Shown: positions 9,270-17,953 of the stretch, one piece after another
How positions within the stretch are numbered: position 1 is the stretch's first letter
Layout: each line of letters starts with the position of its first letter
Assembly (NCBI RefSeq): GCF_026391055.1
Contig: NZ_JAPLET010000017.1
Coordinates: 248,001-312,000, forward strand
Length of the DNA stretch: 64,000 nt
Origin: Spirosoma sp.
GTDB taxonomy: Bacteria > Bacteroidota > Bacteroidia > Cytophagales > Spirosomataceae
Direction of reading: 5' to 3'
Notes under the pieces: model-generated
Told to the model about the DNA's origin: nothing
The model's input: the letters and a program-made list of their open reading frames with translations, nothing else
Databases searched by the model: none
Made by a program: the position numbers and the translations under genes

Positions 9270-10381
9270 GTAAATACATGATCTCAAAAAATAGCCTGGC
9301 TCCAAAACGTTTTTTATATACCAGATACTTTGCATACCAGTACTCATCAAAAAAACAGGTTAAGTAAAACTAATAATAAGCTTGAGCCACTTCGACAAAG
9401 TCATTCGTTGCTCACTTATCTAAAGACAAATTAAATTGCCAATAATTCTTCGAAAGAATACAGTAACAAAATTATATACATTTTTTTATAATTGACACCA
9501 AAATAGCAAACAAACATAACATAAAATATACCTTAAATTTTAAAAATCGATATTATCTACAATACTACTGCTTAATTTTTACAATATAAAAACAATACTC
9601 TTTTCTCACTACCATTTGCTAAATATAGGCTTAAAAAAATTAATTATTATACATAAAAAATAAAGACTTTGTCCACGAACGTACGCATATAAAATACTAA
9701 CTTATTCTATCCAACGCACTGTATTACAATATATTATATTTTATTATTAAAAATTCACATTAACCATTTCCACGGTTATTTAAGTATAAAACCCGGGGGT
9801 TATATACGTTAAAATGTAAGTATGTAAAGGCAACAACATTGATTTTCACTAAGGTTAAAAGTAGCTTTGAACAGCGAAATTAAATAGCAGTCCGGGTCGC
9901 CTATTGAGAGTCTGTTTATGATGTTAATTACATGAGGTGAAGTAATTCAAATTCTTCAAAATAATGTAACCTTAACTAAACATAACTTGCAAAAACCGAT
10001 AACCATATTGGCTATTATAAACAGTACATTACTATCTAGTACAAGCAAAATCAAAACCATTATTCACTAAAGAAAAACCTAATTAACCATCTGTTCACAA
10101 CCTCAACTCAACACCCGTTCCTTAAAAAGTGTGGCAGTGATGCTACCTGAATCGCCTACGAAAGCTGCAAAGTTTTCAACCAGACATTAGTTCTGTTGGC
10201 TTGTTATAAAGTAACCGGCCAAATGCTAATTAAGCAACTCTACCCCTATTGCACGCACATTAGTGGTAATGCTCACTGTATTAAAGCCAAGCCACCTGTA
10301 AGATCTGCACTACGACATGCCCAGGCATCTAGACTGTTAAAACCTCTATCAATTCTACCCTTTTAATTATTACCCTTAAAC
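9270..10381 (+). promoter_or_regulatory. 1.1-kb AT-rich gap with distant promoter before the third curlin gene
   Basis: No gene is visible over about 1.1 kb. The first half is extremely AT-rich and rich in stop codons in every frame. A strong promoter match sits far from the gene: TTG 9839-9841, a 20-nt spacer and TAGCTTTG 9862-9869. A transcript from there would carry a leader of about 505 nt before the ATG at 10382, or could be a separate small RNA. The sequence 9870-10381 is less AT-rich than the first half. I could not fold it reliably by eye. Confidence 0.45.
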
Positions 10382-11629
10382 ATGAAAAAGTTTATTCTTT
10401 CAGGTATTGCGCTGCTTGCCTTAGCAGCATCATCTTACGCCCAGAACAGCACTACCTTAACCCAGTCGGGTAACGGCAACAGCGTAGGGACGATCCAAAC
10501 CGGTAGCTTAAACACCGGTACCATCACCCAGGTTGGCGACAATAATAAGGTCGGCCAAAGTGATAACGGCCTTGGCACCAGCGGATTGCAGCAGTACGGA
10601 ACCTCTAATACGGGTACTATTACCCAGAATGGGAACGGCAACAACGGCTACATTTATCAGCGGGGCAACGAGAACACGACTACTGTTACGCAAACGGGTA
10701 ATAACAATGATGGACAGGCCGTTGACAACAGTGCATCGAACCTGAATGTTTCGACCATAACCCAGTCCGGTAACGACAACAAATCAGGCGTATTCCACAC
10801 TACGGGCAGTTCAAATAATACCTTTACAACAACACAGACGGGCGATCGGAATCAGGTTCTGGCAACCAGTTCTTATATATTACCGCCACAGTACGGCAAC
10901 TTTAACACCACTACAATTACCCAGACCGGTAACGACAACATAATTAGAATGGCGCAAACGGGGGGTAACATGAACACCTTCCTGGCTAATCAGGATGGAA
11001 ACGGCAATACAGCAGATGTCATTCAACTGGGTAGTAATAACACCATTGGTAATAATGATAATGGAAGCGGCCCGATAGGTCTTCAGCAGATCGGTGCCAA
11101 TAACGTTGCTGTGATGTCGCAGAACGGTACGGCGAACAACGCCTTTATTCAGGAAGTAGGTAGCAATAATAACAGCACCATCATTCAGGTAGGCGACAAT
11201 AATGACGGTCAGGTTCAGGATTACTTCAGCAGTGGAAACACGGCCAGTATCACCCAGACCGGCAACAACAACAAATCGGGTGTGTTCCGCGACGGTGGTA
11301 GTGAGAACACGTTTACCTCTGTCCAGACTGGGAATAACAACCGGGTTGTGGCAAATGGAGGTTATATTCTGCCTCCACAGTATGGAATAGGCAACATGAT
11401 TGACATTACTCAAACCGGCAATAGCAACCTGACTACGTTACGGCAGTTGGGCAATGGCAACGATTTAATGGTATCGCAGGCGGATGGCAATCAGACGGCC
11501 ATTCTGGTTCAAAGTGGCAACACAAATATGCTGAGCGTTACCCAGTCGGGCTTGGGTAACCTGGCAACTGTATCGCAATTTGGTTCGGGCAATTCGGCTT
11601 CTGTGGTTCAGACTGGCGTTGCCCCTTAA
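10382..11629 (+). CDS. Curlin-repeat protein with internal duplication (CsgA-like)
   Basis: A 415-residue secreted curlin-repeat protein. The signal peptide is residues 1-21 (ends SSYAQ) and closely resembles that of the 578-aa curlin. Repeats of the form TITQxGxxNxxxxxQxG follow regularly. Residues about 52-205 and 215-365 are two copies of one 163-residue unit, each holding GLQQ, NNDGQ, KSGVF and the non-curlin motif YILPPQYG (165-172 and 328-335). The last 50 residues are regular repeats (VTQSGLGNLATVSQFG). Probably a structural curli subunit secreted through CsgG. The gene stands between a long leader and a 26-bp hairpin, so it may be expressed separately from csgEFG. Confidence 0.88.
   Translation: MKKFILSGIALLALAASSYAQNSTTLTQSGNGNSVGTIQTGSLNTGTITQVGDNNKVGQSDNGLGTSGLQQYGTSNTGTITQNGNGNNGYIYQRGNENTTTVTQTGNNNDGQAVDNSASNLNVSTITQSGNDNKSGVFHTTGSSNNTFTTTQTGDRNQVLATSSYILPPQYGNFNTTTITQTGNDNIIRMAQTGGNMNTFLANQDGNGNTADVIQLGSNNTIGNNDNGSGPIGLQQIGANNVAVMSQNGTANNAFIQEVGSNNNSTIIQVGDNNDGQVQDYFSSGNTASITQTGNNNKSGVFRDGGSENTFTSVQTGNNNRVVANGGYILPPQYGIGNMIDITQTGNSNLTTLRQLGNGNDLMVSQADGNQTAILVQSGNTNMLSVTQSGLGNLATVSQFGSGNSASVVQTGVAP
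10535..11473 (+). repeat. Tandem 489-bp coding duplication inside the curlin gene
   Basis: Two coding copies, about 10535-10984 and 11024-11473, offset by 489 bp (163 codons). The offset is fixed by the YILPPQYG codons at 10874-10897 and 11363-11386. Protein similarity is clear while the DNA has drifted at many third positions, so the duplication is not recent. Confidence 0.8.
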
Positions 11630-11648
11630 GCAGCCAATTTACGAGTAA

Positions 11649-11708
11649 AGCTTTCTGCTCAACCGTAAGCCGCTTCAGATGGAGCGGCTTACGGTTGAGC
11701 AGAAAGCT
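11649..11708 (+). terminator. 26-bp perfect inverted repeat after the third curlin gene
   Basis: Positions 11649-11674 and 11683-11708 are perfectly complementary over 26 bp (outer ends AGCTTTCTGCTC and GAGCAGAAAGCT) with an 8-nt loop TCAGATGG, 19 nt past the stop codon. It is followed by GTTTCC and not by a true U-run. It would act as a terminator and as an exonuclease block that stabilises the amyloid mRNA. Confidence 0.75.
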
Positions 11709-12020
11709 GTTTCCTAACCAGCTTCCAGGTTATGAAAGGAGCAATAGGCAACTACCCGCCCTACAACTTAACGGTCTATATAAAACTATAAGTAACTAAT
11801 TAAAAATACACACCTCATATATACCATTTAATCGATACATATATCATTTACTTACCTTAAAAGTAACTATTCAAAAAAGAGCTGGTATTTTTATCTTACC
11901 AATACAATCTATTAGTAAACGTCTTTGACTGGTCATACCTAAAATTTCTACATCGGTTATACTGCAGTCGACTGATTATGCACCAATGGGTGTAGCTGAC
12001 GGTATTAAGCGCTAAACCTC
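11709..12020 (+). promoter_or_regulatory. Region upstream of csgE
   Basis: About 310 nt of AT-rich sequence between the curlin hairpin and csgE. It presumably carries the csgEFG promoter. I found no full TTG-N19-TAnnTTTG match; CGTCTTTGAC near 11921 is only a partial one. Confidence 0.35.
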
Positions 12021-12542
12021 ATGAAACGGCTAAAGGAATTACTACTGATTTGTTTGACATTGGTCAGTTTTGCCGGCTGGGCGCAGGACCCCGATCTGGA
12101 GGGAAAGCTGGACGAAGGAACCATGAATGAAGCGGTAATAACCGAAGAAGGAACCGAAACGCTGCTGCTGGATAATACCCGGTCGAAGATCGGCCGCGAT
12201 TTCTATGAAGCGTTCTTCCGCCATTATGCCGAACTCCCAAAGACAGCCGCGTCCCTTTTCCCGACCGATACAACCCTTAAGATAAGCCCAAACGTAGAGC
12301 TGGCTATTAACGCGTTCGTTGTTACAATTGATGAGTTACCTGCTTTGGGGGCCGGTACGAGCATTATTTCAGTCTCGCTGAATGATCAGCTGGTTTGGCA
12401 GAACTACGTCCAGATCCGTCAGGAAGTGCTTGAGCTGTATGCGTTCAATGCAGCCGAAGTTATCAATCAGTATGTACTTAATTATCAGGAGCTTCAACGA
12501 TCCCTTGAGAACGACGATCAAAAGGGAACCGGCATTTTCTAA
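12021..12542 (+). CDS. csgE: Curli assembly protein CsgE
   Basis: A 173-residue secreted protein with signal peptide MKRLKELLLICLTLVSFAGWAQ. Residues about 45-155 match CsgE: the signature SKIGRDFYEAFFRHY corresponds to the SSIGHDFYRAF region of E. coli CsgE, and LNDQLVWQNYVQIRQEVLEL to its NQDVIFQTFLFPMK part. CsgE caps the periplasmic mouth of the CsgG pore and directs curlin subunits to it. The protein is longer than E. coli CsgE (about 130 residues), with an acidic N-terminal extension (residues 23-45, rich in Glu and Asp) and a short C-terminal tail. It is first in a tight csgE-csgF-csgG cluster (24-nt gap to csgF). Confidence 0.92.
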   Translation: MKRLKELLLICLTLVSFAGWAQDPDLEGKLDEGTMNEAVITEEGTETLLLDNTRSKIGRDFYEAFFRHYAELPKTAASLFPTDTTLKISPNVELAINAFVVTIDELPALGAGTSIISVSLNDQLVWQNYVQIRQEVLELYAFNAAEVINQYVLNYQELQRSLENDDQKGTGIF

Positions 12543-12566
12543 CTAATCACGTTTCTCTTACCCAAC

Positions 12567-12989
12567 ATGAAAACACGTTTATTTACTCTTCTTTTCGTGG
12601 TTTGTCTGGCTGGCTACTGCTCTGCTCAGGCATTTGTATACCACCCCAACAATCCAAATTTTGGGGGCAACACCTTCAACTATTCGTGGATGTTAAGTTC
12701 GGCCCAGGCCCAGGACCGCACCACCGATCCCACGGCAACGGTCCGTACCGCAAATGGAACAACGCAAACCGGTTCCCTCAATTCGTTTGCTCAGTCTCTC
12801 CAGAGTCAGTTGCTAAGCCGCATTACCAGCAGCTTGGTAGGCTCTCAGTTTGGCGAGGGAACACTCAAGCCCGGCACGTACAAATTCGGTGAATACCAGG
12901 TCGATATCAGCAATGGCGCTAGTGGTGTTGTTGTTCGGATCGTGGATGGAAAGGGTGGAGAAACCTCCATTACCATCCCATATTATTGA
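12567..12989 (+). CDS. csgF: Curli assembly protein CsgF
   Basis: A 140-residue secreted protein with signal peptide ending SAQA. The mature N-terminus FVYHPNNPNFGGN followed by MLSSAQAQD is the CsgF signature; in E. coli the equivalent FRNPNFGGNP segment plugs into the CsgG barrel and forms a second constriction. The middle FAQSLQSQLLSRI matches the CsgF helix, and YQVDISNGASGVVVRIVDG matches the C-terminal sheet region that couples to the CsgB nucleator. Length is near that of E. coli CsgF (138). It lies 24 nt after csgE and 78 nt before the csgG start. Confidence 0.94.
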   Translation: MKTRLFTLLFVVCLAGYCSAQAFVYHPNNPNFGGNTFNYSWMLSSAQAQDRTTDPTATVRTANGTTQTGSLNSFAQSLQSQLLSRITSSLVGSQFGEGTLKPGTYKFGEYQVDISNGASGVVVRIVDGKGGETSITIPYY

Positions 12990-13067
12990 TTGGTCGGGCA
13001 ACGGGTGTTAGTAATCGCCCAATCCGGGTACCGCATTACTTCCTCTTTTTCTTCTTTAACTCATCCA

Positions 13068-14498
13068 ATGAAAGTACTTTTTTTCAAAGCTATCCAGCTC
13101 CTTATGCTGACTAGCTTGGTGGGCATTTTGTCGGGGTGTACCGCTTTTTTCTTTCAACCCACAAAAGCCCGTCGCGCTCGGCTAGGAGAAGAAACACCAG
13201 TTACAGCGGACTTACACCGACTGCCGGTTGCCAAAGAAAAAATCATCACTGCCGTTTACAAGTTTCGGGACTTAACCGGTCAGTATAAGCAGATTGAAGC
13301 GGGGTCGACCTTCTCCACCGCCGTTACCCAGGGAACTACCAACATACTGCTTAAAGCGCTCGAAGAGAGTGGCTGGTTTTTACCCATCGAACGCGAGAAT
13401 GTCAGTAATCTTCTCAATGAGCGAAAAATTGTTCGCTCCAGTGTAGCCCAGTATAAAGAAGGCGAGAATTTGCCTCCTTTGTTGTTTGCTGGTATTATTC
13501 TGGAAGGGGGCGTTGTTTCGTACGATGCCAATATCATCACCGGTGGTGGCGGGCTTCAGTACTTCAGCGCCGGTGGCTCAACACAGTATCGGCAGGATCG
13601 GGTAACGGTTTACCTGCGGGCTGTATCCACAAAGTCGGGGAAAATTCTTAAAACGATTTATACCTCCAAAACCATTCTGTCGCAAACGGTCAACGCCAGC
13701 CTGTTTCGGTATGTGACCTTTAAACGGCTGCTGGAAACCGAAACGGGCCTGACCACGACCGAACCGGGTCAACTGGCGGTGACGGAAGCCATCGAAAAGG
13801 CCGTTCAGGGGCTCATCATTGAGGGTGTACGAGATGGATTATGGCTCCCGGCCGATAATCAGGTTGCTGCCATGCAGGCGGTTGTGAAAGACTACGAGAA
13901 AGAGAAAACCGTAATGAGCGAAACGGATGTGTACGGCATACGTCCCGAAGTAGCTCCGCCTTTTCTGAGCATACACACCTATGCCGGTGCGATGCGGTAT
14001 TATGGCGACTACGCTCGCCATACTATAAAAGGAAGTTACGGAGCTTCTGTCGATTTCCATATTACACCCGCCTTTGGCTTGCAAGTGAACGGTGCTACGG
14101 GCGTTCTGGCCAGCGAAGGGGCTTTTTCGACGAACATCACCTCCCTGGAAGGTAATCTGATTCTTCGTTTAACGCCCTATCAGCGCTGGACGTCCTTACT
14201 ATTTGCGGGTGCCGGTGCTGTTTCGCAGAGTGGCTCATCGCCCTTTCAATGGCGAGGAGCCAGTTACTTACAGGCTCAGGGGGGAGTTGGTGTGCAGTTT
14301 TCGCCGAGTAAGTTAATCGGATTTCGCTCTACGTTGTCTTATAACCAGCCTTTTACGGATGCGCTGGACAGTAAAGTGGCCGGAACCCGTAATGACTACT
14401 ACCTGCGGGGAACGCTGGGGTTGGTTTTCCATATCGGCCGCTTCTCACCACCAAAAGTGAAGCCACTCACTCCGCAGCAGCCGGTAACGAACAAATAA
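13068..14498 (+). CDS. csgG: Curli secretion channel CsgG with C-terminal barrel-like extension
   Basis: A 476-residue outer-membrane lipoprotein. The start at ATG 13068 puts a lipoprotein signal with lipobox LSGC at the N-terminus; the frame is open 78 nt further upstream, but that extension covers the signal. Residues about 30-270 align with E. coli CsgG (277 aa): ITAVYKFRDLTGQYK, FSTAVTQG, SGWFLPIERENVSNLLNERK, DRVTVYLRAVSTKSGKIL, TSKTILSQTVNASLFRYV and EKAVQGLIIEGVRDGLW. It forms the nonameric pore that exports curlin subunits. The constriction loop reads QIEAGSTFSTA and looks one residue longer than the E. coli loop. Residues about 310-476 are extra, with alternating aromatic strands ending LGLVFHIGRF, like a small outer-membrane beta-barrel. 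Confidence 0.92.
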   Translation: MKVLFFKAIQLLMLTSLVGILSGCTAFFFQPTKARRARLGEETPVTADLHRLPVAKEKIITAVYKFRDLTGQYKQIEAGSTFSTAVTQGTTNILLKALEESGWFLPIERENVSNLLNERKIVRSSVAQYKEGENLPPLLFAGIILEGGVVSYDANIITGGGGLQYFSAGGSTQYRQDRVTVYLRAVSTKSGKILKTIYTSKTILSQTVNASLFRYVTFKRLLETETGLTTTEPGQLAVTEAIEKAVQGLIIEGVRDGLWLPADNQVAAMQAVVKDYEKEKTVMSETDVYGIRPEVAPPFLSIHTYAGAMRYYGDYARHTIKGSYGASVDFHITPAFGLQVNGATGVLASEGAFSTNITSLEGNLILRLTPYQRWTSLLFAGAGAVSQSGSSPFQWRGASYLQAQGGVGVQFSPSKLIGFRSTLSYNQPFTDALDSKVAGTRNDYYLRGTLGLVFHIGRFSPPKVKPLTPQQPVTNK

Positions 14499-14543
14499 CG
14501 TATCGGCCCGCTACCGCTTGACCAATCGATCTCAAATTTTATA

Positions 14544-16076
14544 ATGAAATACTTTATCTATTTAACCATTCTGGCGGCTAGCCTGATTGGCCTCTGGAGT
14601 TGCAATGAAGAAACGTTCGTTACGCCCGTTCAACTCACCAGCGTTCGGGGAAGAGTACTTTACAGCACCACGCAGCAACCCGTTCGGGGCGCTACCGTAA
14701 CGCTGTCGCCTACCAGTCGGGTTATATCAACGGATTCGTCCGGTTATTTTCGTTTTGATAGTGTGCTGGTGGGCAGCTACACCATTCAGGTAACAAAAGC
14801 CAACTATGGAACGGGTATAGGAACGGTTTCGGCCACAGCCGATGCCTCTGCGCTGGTGACCATTTTAGTAACGGAAGATGCCGCCCTCAACAGGCCGCCA
14901 ACTTCGCCTACGCTGGTATCGCCCGCCACCAATACAACCATACAGTCAACGACAGCCACCCTTAAATGGAAAGCTACCGACCCAAACCGGGATAGCCTTA
15001 CGTACGATGTGCTGCTGTTTAAAGGCGGAAGCACCACACCCACCTCGTCGTTTACAGGGCTGACCGTCGACACCCTGAACGTGTCGGCCCTGGAGTACAA
15101 CACCACCTATCTGTGGCAGGTCATTGTAAAAGATAAAGTCAACACAGTAAATGGGCCAGTCTGGTCGTTCCGCATTGGTGAAGTGCCCGACTATAGCTTC
15201 ATTTTTGCGCGCCGTACCAACGGCCAGTACCAGATTTTTTCGGCAAACGCAACCGGCCCGGCCGTTCAGCTTACCCGCGACGGCAGCAACTGGCGACCCG
15301 TGGCCAGCCCGAACCGTCAACAAATTGCGTTTATCTCAAACGTAAACACCGAACTGCACTTGTACGTCATGAATGCCAACGGTACGAATATCCGGCAGGT
15401 TACTACAGTGCCCATATCGGGTTTGTACCAGACGGATCTGTCGTTCAGCTGGTCGCCGGATGGCACCCAGCTGCTTTATCCCAGCAACGACCGCCTGTAT
15501 GCCGTTCGTACCGATGGAACTGGCCTCCGGGTAGTAAGCCAGGCGTCTGGTGGACGGGTATTTGCCGGTTGCGACTGGACTCCGCAAGGCAACCGGATTG
15601 CCGCCCGGACAACCGGCACCAGTGTGTATGATAATGAAATTACAACGTTTATGGCCGATGGTTCGGCATTAAAACTGGTCTATAGCCAGCGGTCGGCACG
15701 GGTGGGGAATCCGGCATTTTCGGTCGATGGCCGCCGGTTGGTTTTTTCGGCCGATTCCAGTGGCTTCATGAATGAACAGGGCCGCCAGCTCGACGCCCGG
15801 CTGTATCTGCTCGATCTGAATACGAATGGAATCATCAGTTTATCGTCCAGCCAAAGTTCGTCAGGTACGGGTGCCGCGGGTAAACCGGCCGGAACCAACG
15901 ACATTGACCCCCGTTTTTCGCCAAATGGTGCGCAGATTATCTTTACAAATACCGATAACACGGGCAACGGAGTACGCTCCGTGTATACCCTGGACCTGAA
16001 CTTCACGACTGGCCAGAGCACATCCTCGAACCGGAAACAACTGTTTACCTCGGCCGAAATGCCCTACTGGCGATAA
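14544..16076 (+). CDS. Lipoprotein with carboxypeptidase-regulatory, FN3 and TolB-like propeller domains
   Basis: A 510-residue lipoprotein (lipobox LWSC, then NEE). Residues about 30-110 form a carboxypeptidase-regulatory-like beta sandwich (VRGRVLYSTTQQPVRGATVTL, YFRFDSVLVGSY). Residues 120-215 look like a fibronectin type III domain (PTSPTLVSPA, ATLKWKATDPN, TTYLWQVIVKD). The rest is a WD40-like/TolB propeller with repeated strand pairs (QIAFISNVNTELHLYVMNANG, LLYPSNDRLYAVRTDG, RLVFSADSSGF, IIFTNTDNTGNG). It follows csgG by 45 nt on the same strand and so probably shares its transcript. A cell-surface anchor or accessory factor for curli fibres fits, but this is inference; no named curli gene has this layout to my knowledge. 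Confidence 0.8.
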   Translation: MKYFIYLTILAASLIGLWSCNEETFVTPVQLTSVRGRVLYSTTQQPVRGATVTLSPTSRVISTDSSGYFRFDSVLVGSYTIQVTKANYGTGIGTVSATADASALVTILVTEDAALNRPPTSPTLVSPATNTTIQSTTATLKWKATDPNRDSLTYDVLLFKGGSTTPTSSFTGLTVDTLNVSALEYNTTYLWQVIVKDKVNTVNGPVWSFRIGEVPDYSFIFARRTNGQYQIFSANATGPAVQLTRDGSNWRPVASPNRQQIAFISNVNTELHLYVMNANGTNIRQVTTVPISGLYQTDLSFSWSPDGTQLLYPSNDRLYAVRTDGTGLRVVSQASGGRVFAGCDWTPQGNRIAARTTGTSVYDNEITTFMADGSALKLVYSQRSARVGNPAFSVDGRRLVFSADSSGFMNEQGRQLDARLYLLDLNTNGIISLSSSQSSSGTGAAGKPAGTNDIDPRFSPNGAQIIFTNTDNTGNGVRSVYTLDLNFTTGQSTSSNRKQLFTSAEMPYWR

Positions 16077-16102
16077 GGCCCTGTTGGCGATACAGGCCAG
16101 AG

Positions 16103-16156
16103 GCAGACAATACCCCGAAAAGCGCTGTAGCCTATGCTCAACGGGGTATTGTCTGC
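16103..16156. terminator. Bidirectional terminator between curli lipoprotein and GT-C gene
   Basis: A 15-bp perfect stem GCAGACAATACCCCG (16103-16117) pairs with 16142-16156, with a 24-nt loop that can pair further (AGC with GCT). It lies between convergent stop codons and probably serves both. Confidence 0.7.
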
Positions 16157-16162
16157 ACTTAC

Positions 16163-17572
16163 TTATGGACTTTGATGCAGATAAACCGCAAATCGGCCAT
16201 CATAATAGCTTAGTTTATAGAAGGGTAATTTCTTCGTGCCTGGTTTTGGATAAAAGGCTTCTGGCCTATACAAATAGTCCATGAGTATAAAACCAGCTTT
16301 GTGCTGATTCGCCCAGAGGGGAAAATCTTCCTGTTTTGTTGAATAGTACGTAAAGTTCTCATGACATAACAAGCGTGGATATTGCTCGTACTCGTCGAAG
16401 AAAAACGTGAGCGGTACCAGGCCCGTCGCGTTGTCGGGAATGTATGGCCGCAGTTTCTGGTAAGCTACCGGGACACTACCGAGTGTATAATTTGCGTAGA
16501 TTATCTCTATGGTTCCATAAAGGCCAATGATAAAATAGGCCGCCAGGACAATCCGAAGGCTCCAGCCAGTAAAGGGATTGCTGCGATAAAGCTCGTATAT
16601 GATGACCAGCATAAAGGGCATAAAGAGAGGCATATAGCTCCCGGAGCCGTGCTTGGTAATGAGCCAGAACGAAACCAGCAAAATCAACGAATAGAACTTG
16701 ATCAAACCGGGCAATCGATGGATGAACTGGCGCTGATGCCAAAGCATGAATACCAGCAGTCCAGACAAGGCCGCCTGTTCGGGAGATTCAAAAAACAGCC
16801 TCGGAAACGTAAGCATAACCTCCAGCTTGGAATGCCAGTCGAAAGCAGTCTGCGTAGCAGGATCGTGGCGAAATTGATAGTACCAGATTGAAAAGCCGTC
16901 TCTTGCCTGCACAATGTCGATGAAGTAGGCCAATGTTGTCAATCCGCCAACAAGCGAAAAAAACATCGCTTCTTTCAATCGGCGGGTATATAAATAGGTA
17001 CACGCACCAGCGATCAGGTAAATGACTCCATTGAGATGACACAGCATAGCCAGGCCCGCTAGTAAGCCAGCCAATGCTGCATGGCGCAGGGGGTGACGTT
17101 GGGACCTAATACACAGGAATGAACCGAAGCCTATGGCCGCCAGCAGCAATTCAGGGCGATTCTCAAAGCTCAATCTGATCAACACCCGATTGCAGAAGAC
17201 CAGGATTAAAATAAGCAGAATAAAGTACGACGGATTCAATTTGTTTTCCTGGCGTATATAAGCAATGATTTCGGCCAGAATGACACCGAACGGAATCAAC
17301 CCCATAAGCTGAACCGTTGGCAGACCAAGCCCGAGTAGCTTAATTAACCCTGCACCCAAAGTAAGAAACAGCTTATGGCTAACAAGCAATTGATTTTCCC
17401 AACCAAGAATACCCCTAAAAAACTCGGAGCGTATGATTCCATCTTTCTGTAGCCAATAAGATTGCTCAGCGAACCAAGCATCATCACCGGTTGGGGTGCG
17501 GTGCCATAGCGTTAACAGAAACAAAAAAACGAATATGGAAAGGACGGTTACTAACAACCGAGACGTTGGCAT
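16163..17572 (-). CDS. GT-C membrane glycosyltransferase (family 39-like)
   Basis: A polytopic membrane protein of about 469 residues with roughly ten hydrophobic segments. After the first membrane span comes TPTGDDAWFAEQSYW. The acidic pair D30-D31 in the first periplasmic loop is the hallmark of GT-C fold lipid-linked sugar transferases (family 39 / ArnT-like), where it binds the donor or metal. FCNRVLIRLSFENRPELLL matches the second conserved loop region. Substrate is unknown; such enzymes glycosylate surface polymers or lipid. The start is ATG 17572; a GTG one codon upstream is possible. It is a single gene, convergent with the curli operon. Confidence 0.7.
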   Translation of the reverse strand: MPTSRLLVTVLSIFVFLFLLTLWHRTPTGDDAWFAEQSYWLQKDGIIRSEFFRGILGWENQLLVSHKLFLTLGAGLIKLLGLGLPTVQLMGLIPFGVILAEIIAYIRQENKLNPSYFILLILILVFCNRVLIRLSFENRPELLLAAIGFGSFLCIRSQRHPLRHAALAGLLAGLAMLCHLNGVIYLIAGACTYLYTRRLKEAMFFSLVGGLTTLAYFIDIVQARDGFSIWYYQFRHDPATQTAFDWHSKLEVMLTFPRLFFESPEQAALSGLLVFMLWHQRQFIHRLPGLIKFYSLILLVSFWLITKHGSGSYMPLFMPFMLVIIYELYRSNPFTGWSLRIVLAAYFIIGLYGTIEIIYANYTLGSVPVAYQKLRPYIPDNATGLVPLTFFFDEYEQYPRLLCHENFTYYSTKQEDFPLWANQHKAGFILMDYLYRPEAFYPKPGTKKLPFYKLSYYDGRFAVYLHQSP

Positions 17573-17953
17573 CACAGGAAAATAGGCGTTTATAAGTCAA
17601 GAGCACATTTTATAAAAACTCCCGGCAGTGTTACGGTACAAACTTTTGATTGGAAAGAAGTCGGTCTGAACCAGCCGAAATAATCCGGATCGGAGTATCT
17701 TTTCGCTCTTTCGTTTTACGACAAGATGCGACAAATTGAGCAGTAATAAGCACACGTGAACGAAAAGTCAGGTAGTTTTAGGTACAGTCGCTAAGGCCGC
17801 ACCACGCCCCATCCAATTCGACTCAACTTAAAATCCTCAGCAAGATCAATCTAACATAAGCGCCAACAGGCAGTTTTAACAGAAGGATAACACTTGGCAG
17901 GGCGGCTAACTTCACTCATTGAGCCGCACGCCTGCCTATTCTTTTGCGATTCT
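17573..17953. other. Divergent intergenic region
   Basis: About 380 nt between the divergent GT-C and MscS-type genes. I see no gene, no long hairpin and no full promoter consensus. Confidence 0.35.

Noticed and set aside
10880-11413. 177-codon antisense frame on the minus strand
   Set aside because: Complement of curlin repeats; its composition is forced by Asn/Gln codons and it has no signal or domain.
6980-11629. Dense short repeats that could suggest a CRISPR array or microsatellite
   Set aside because: The repeats lie inside three long reading frames with signal peptides and encode curlin strands; repeat units vary and spacers are not unique.
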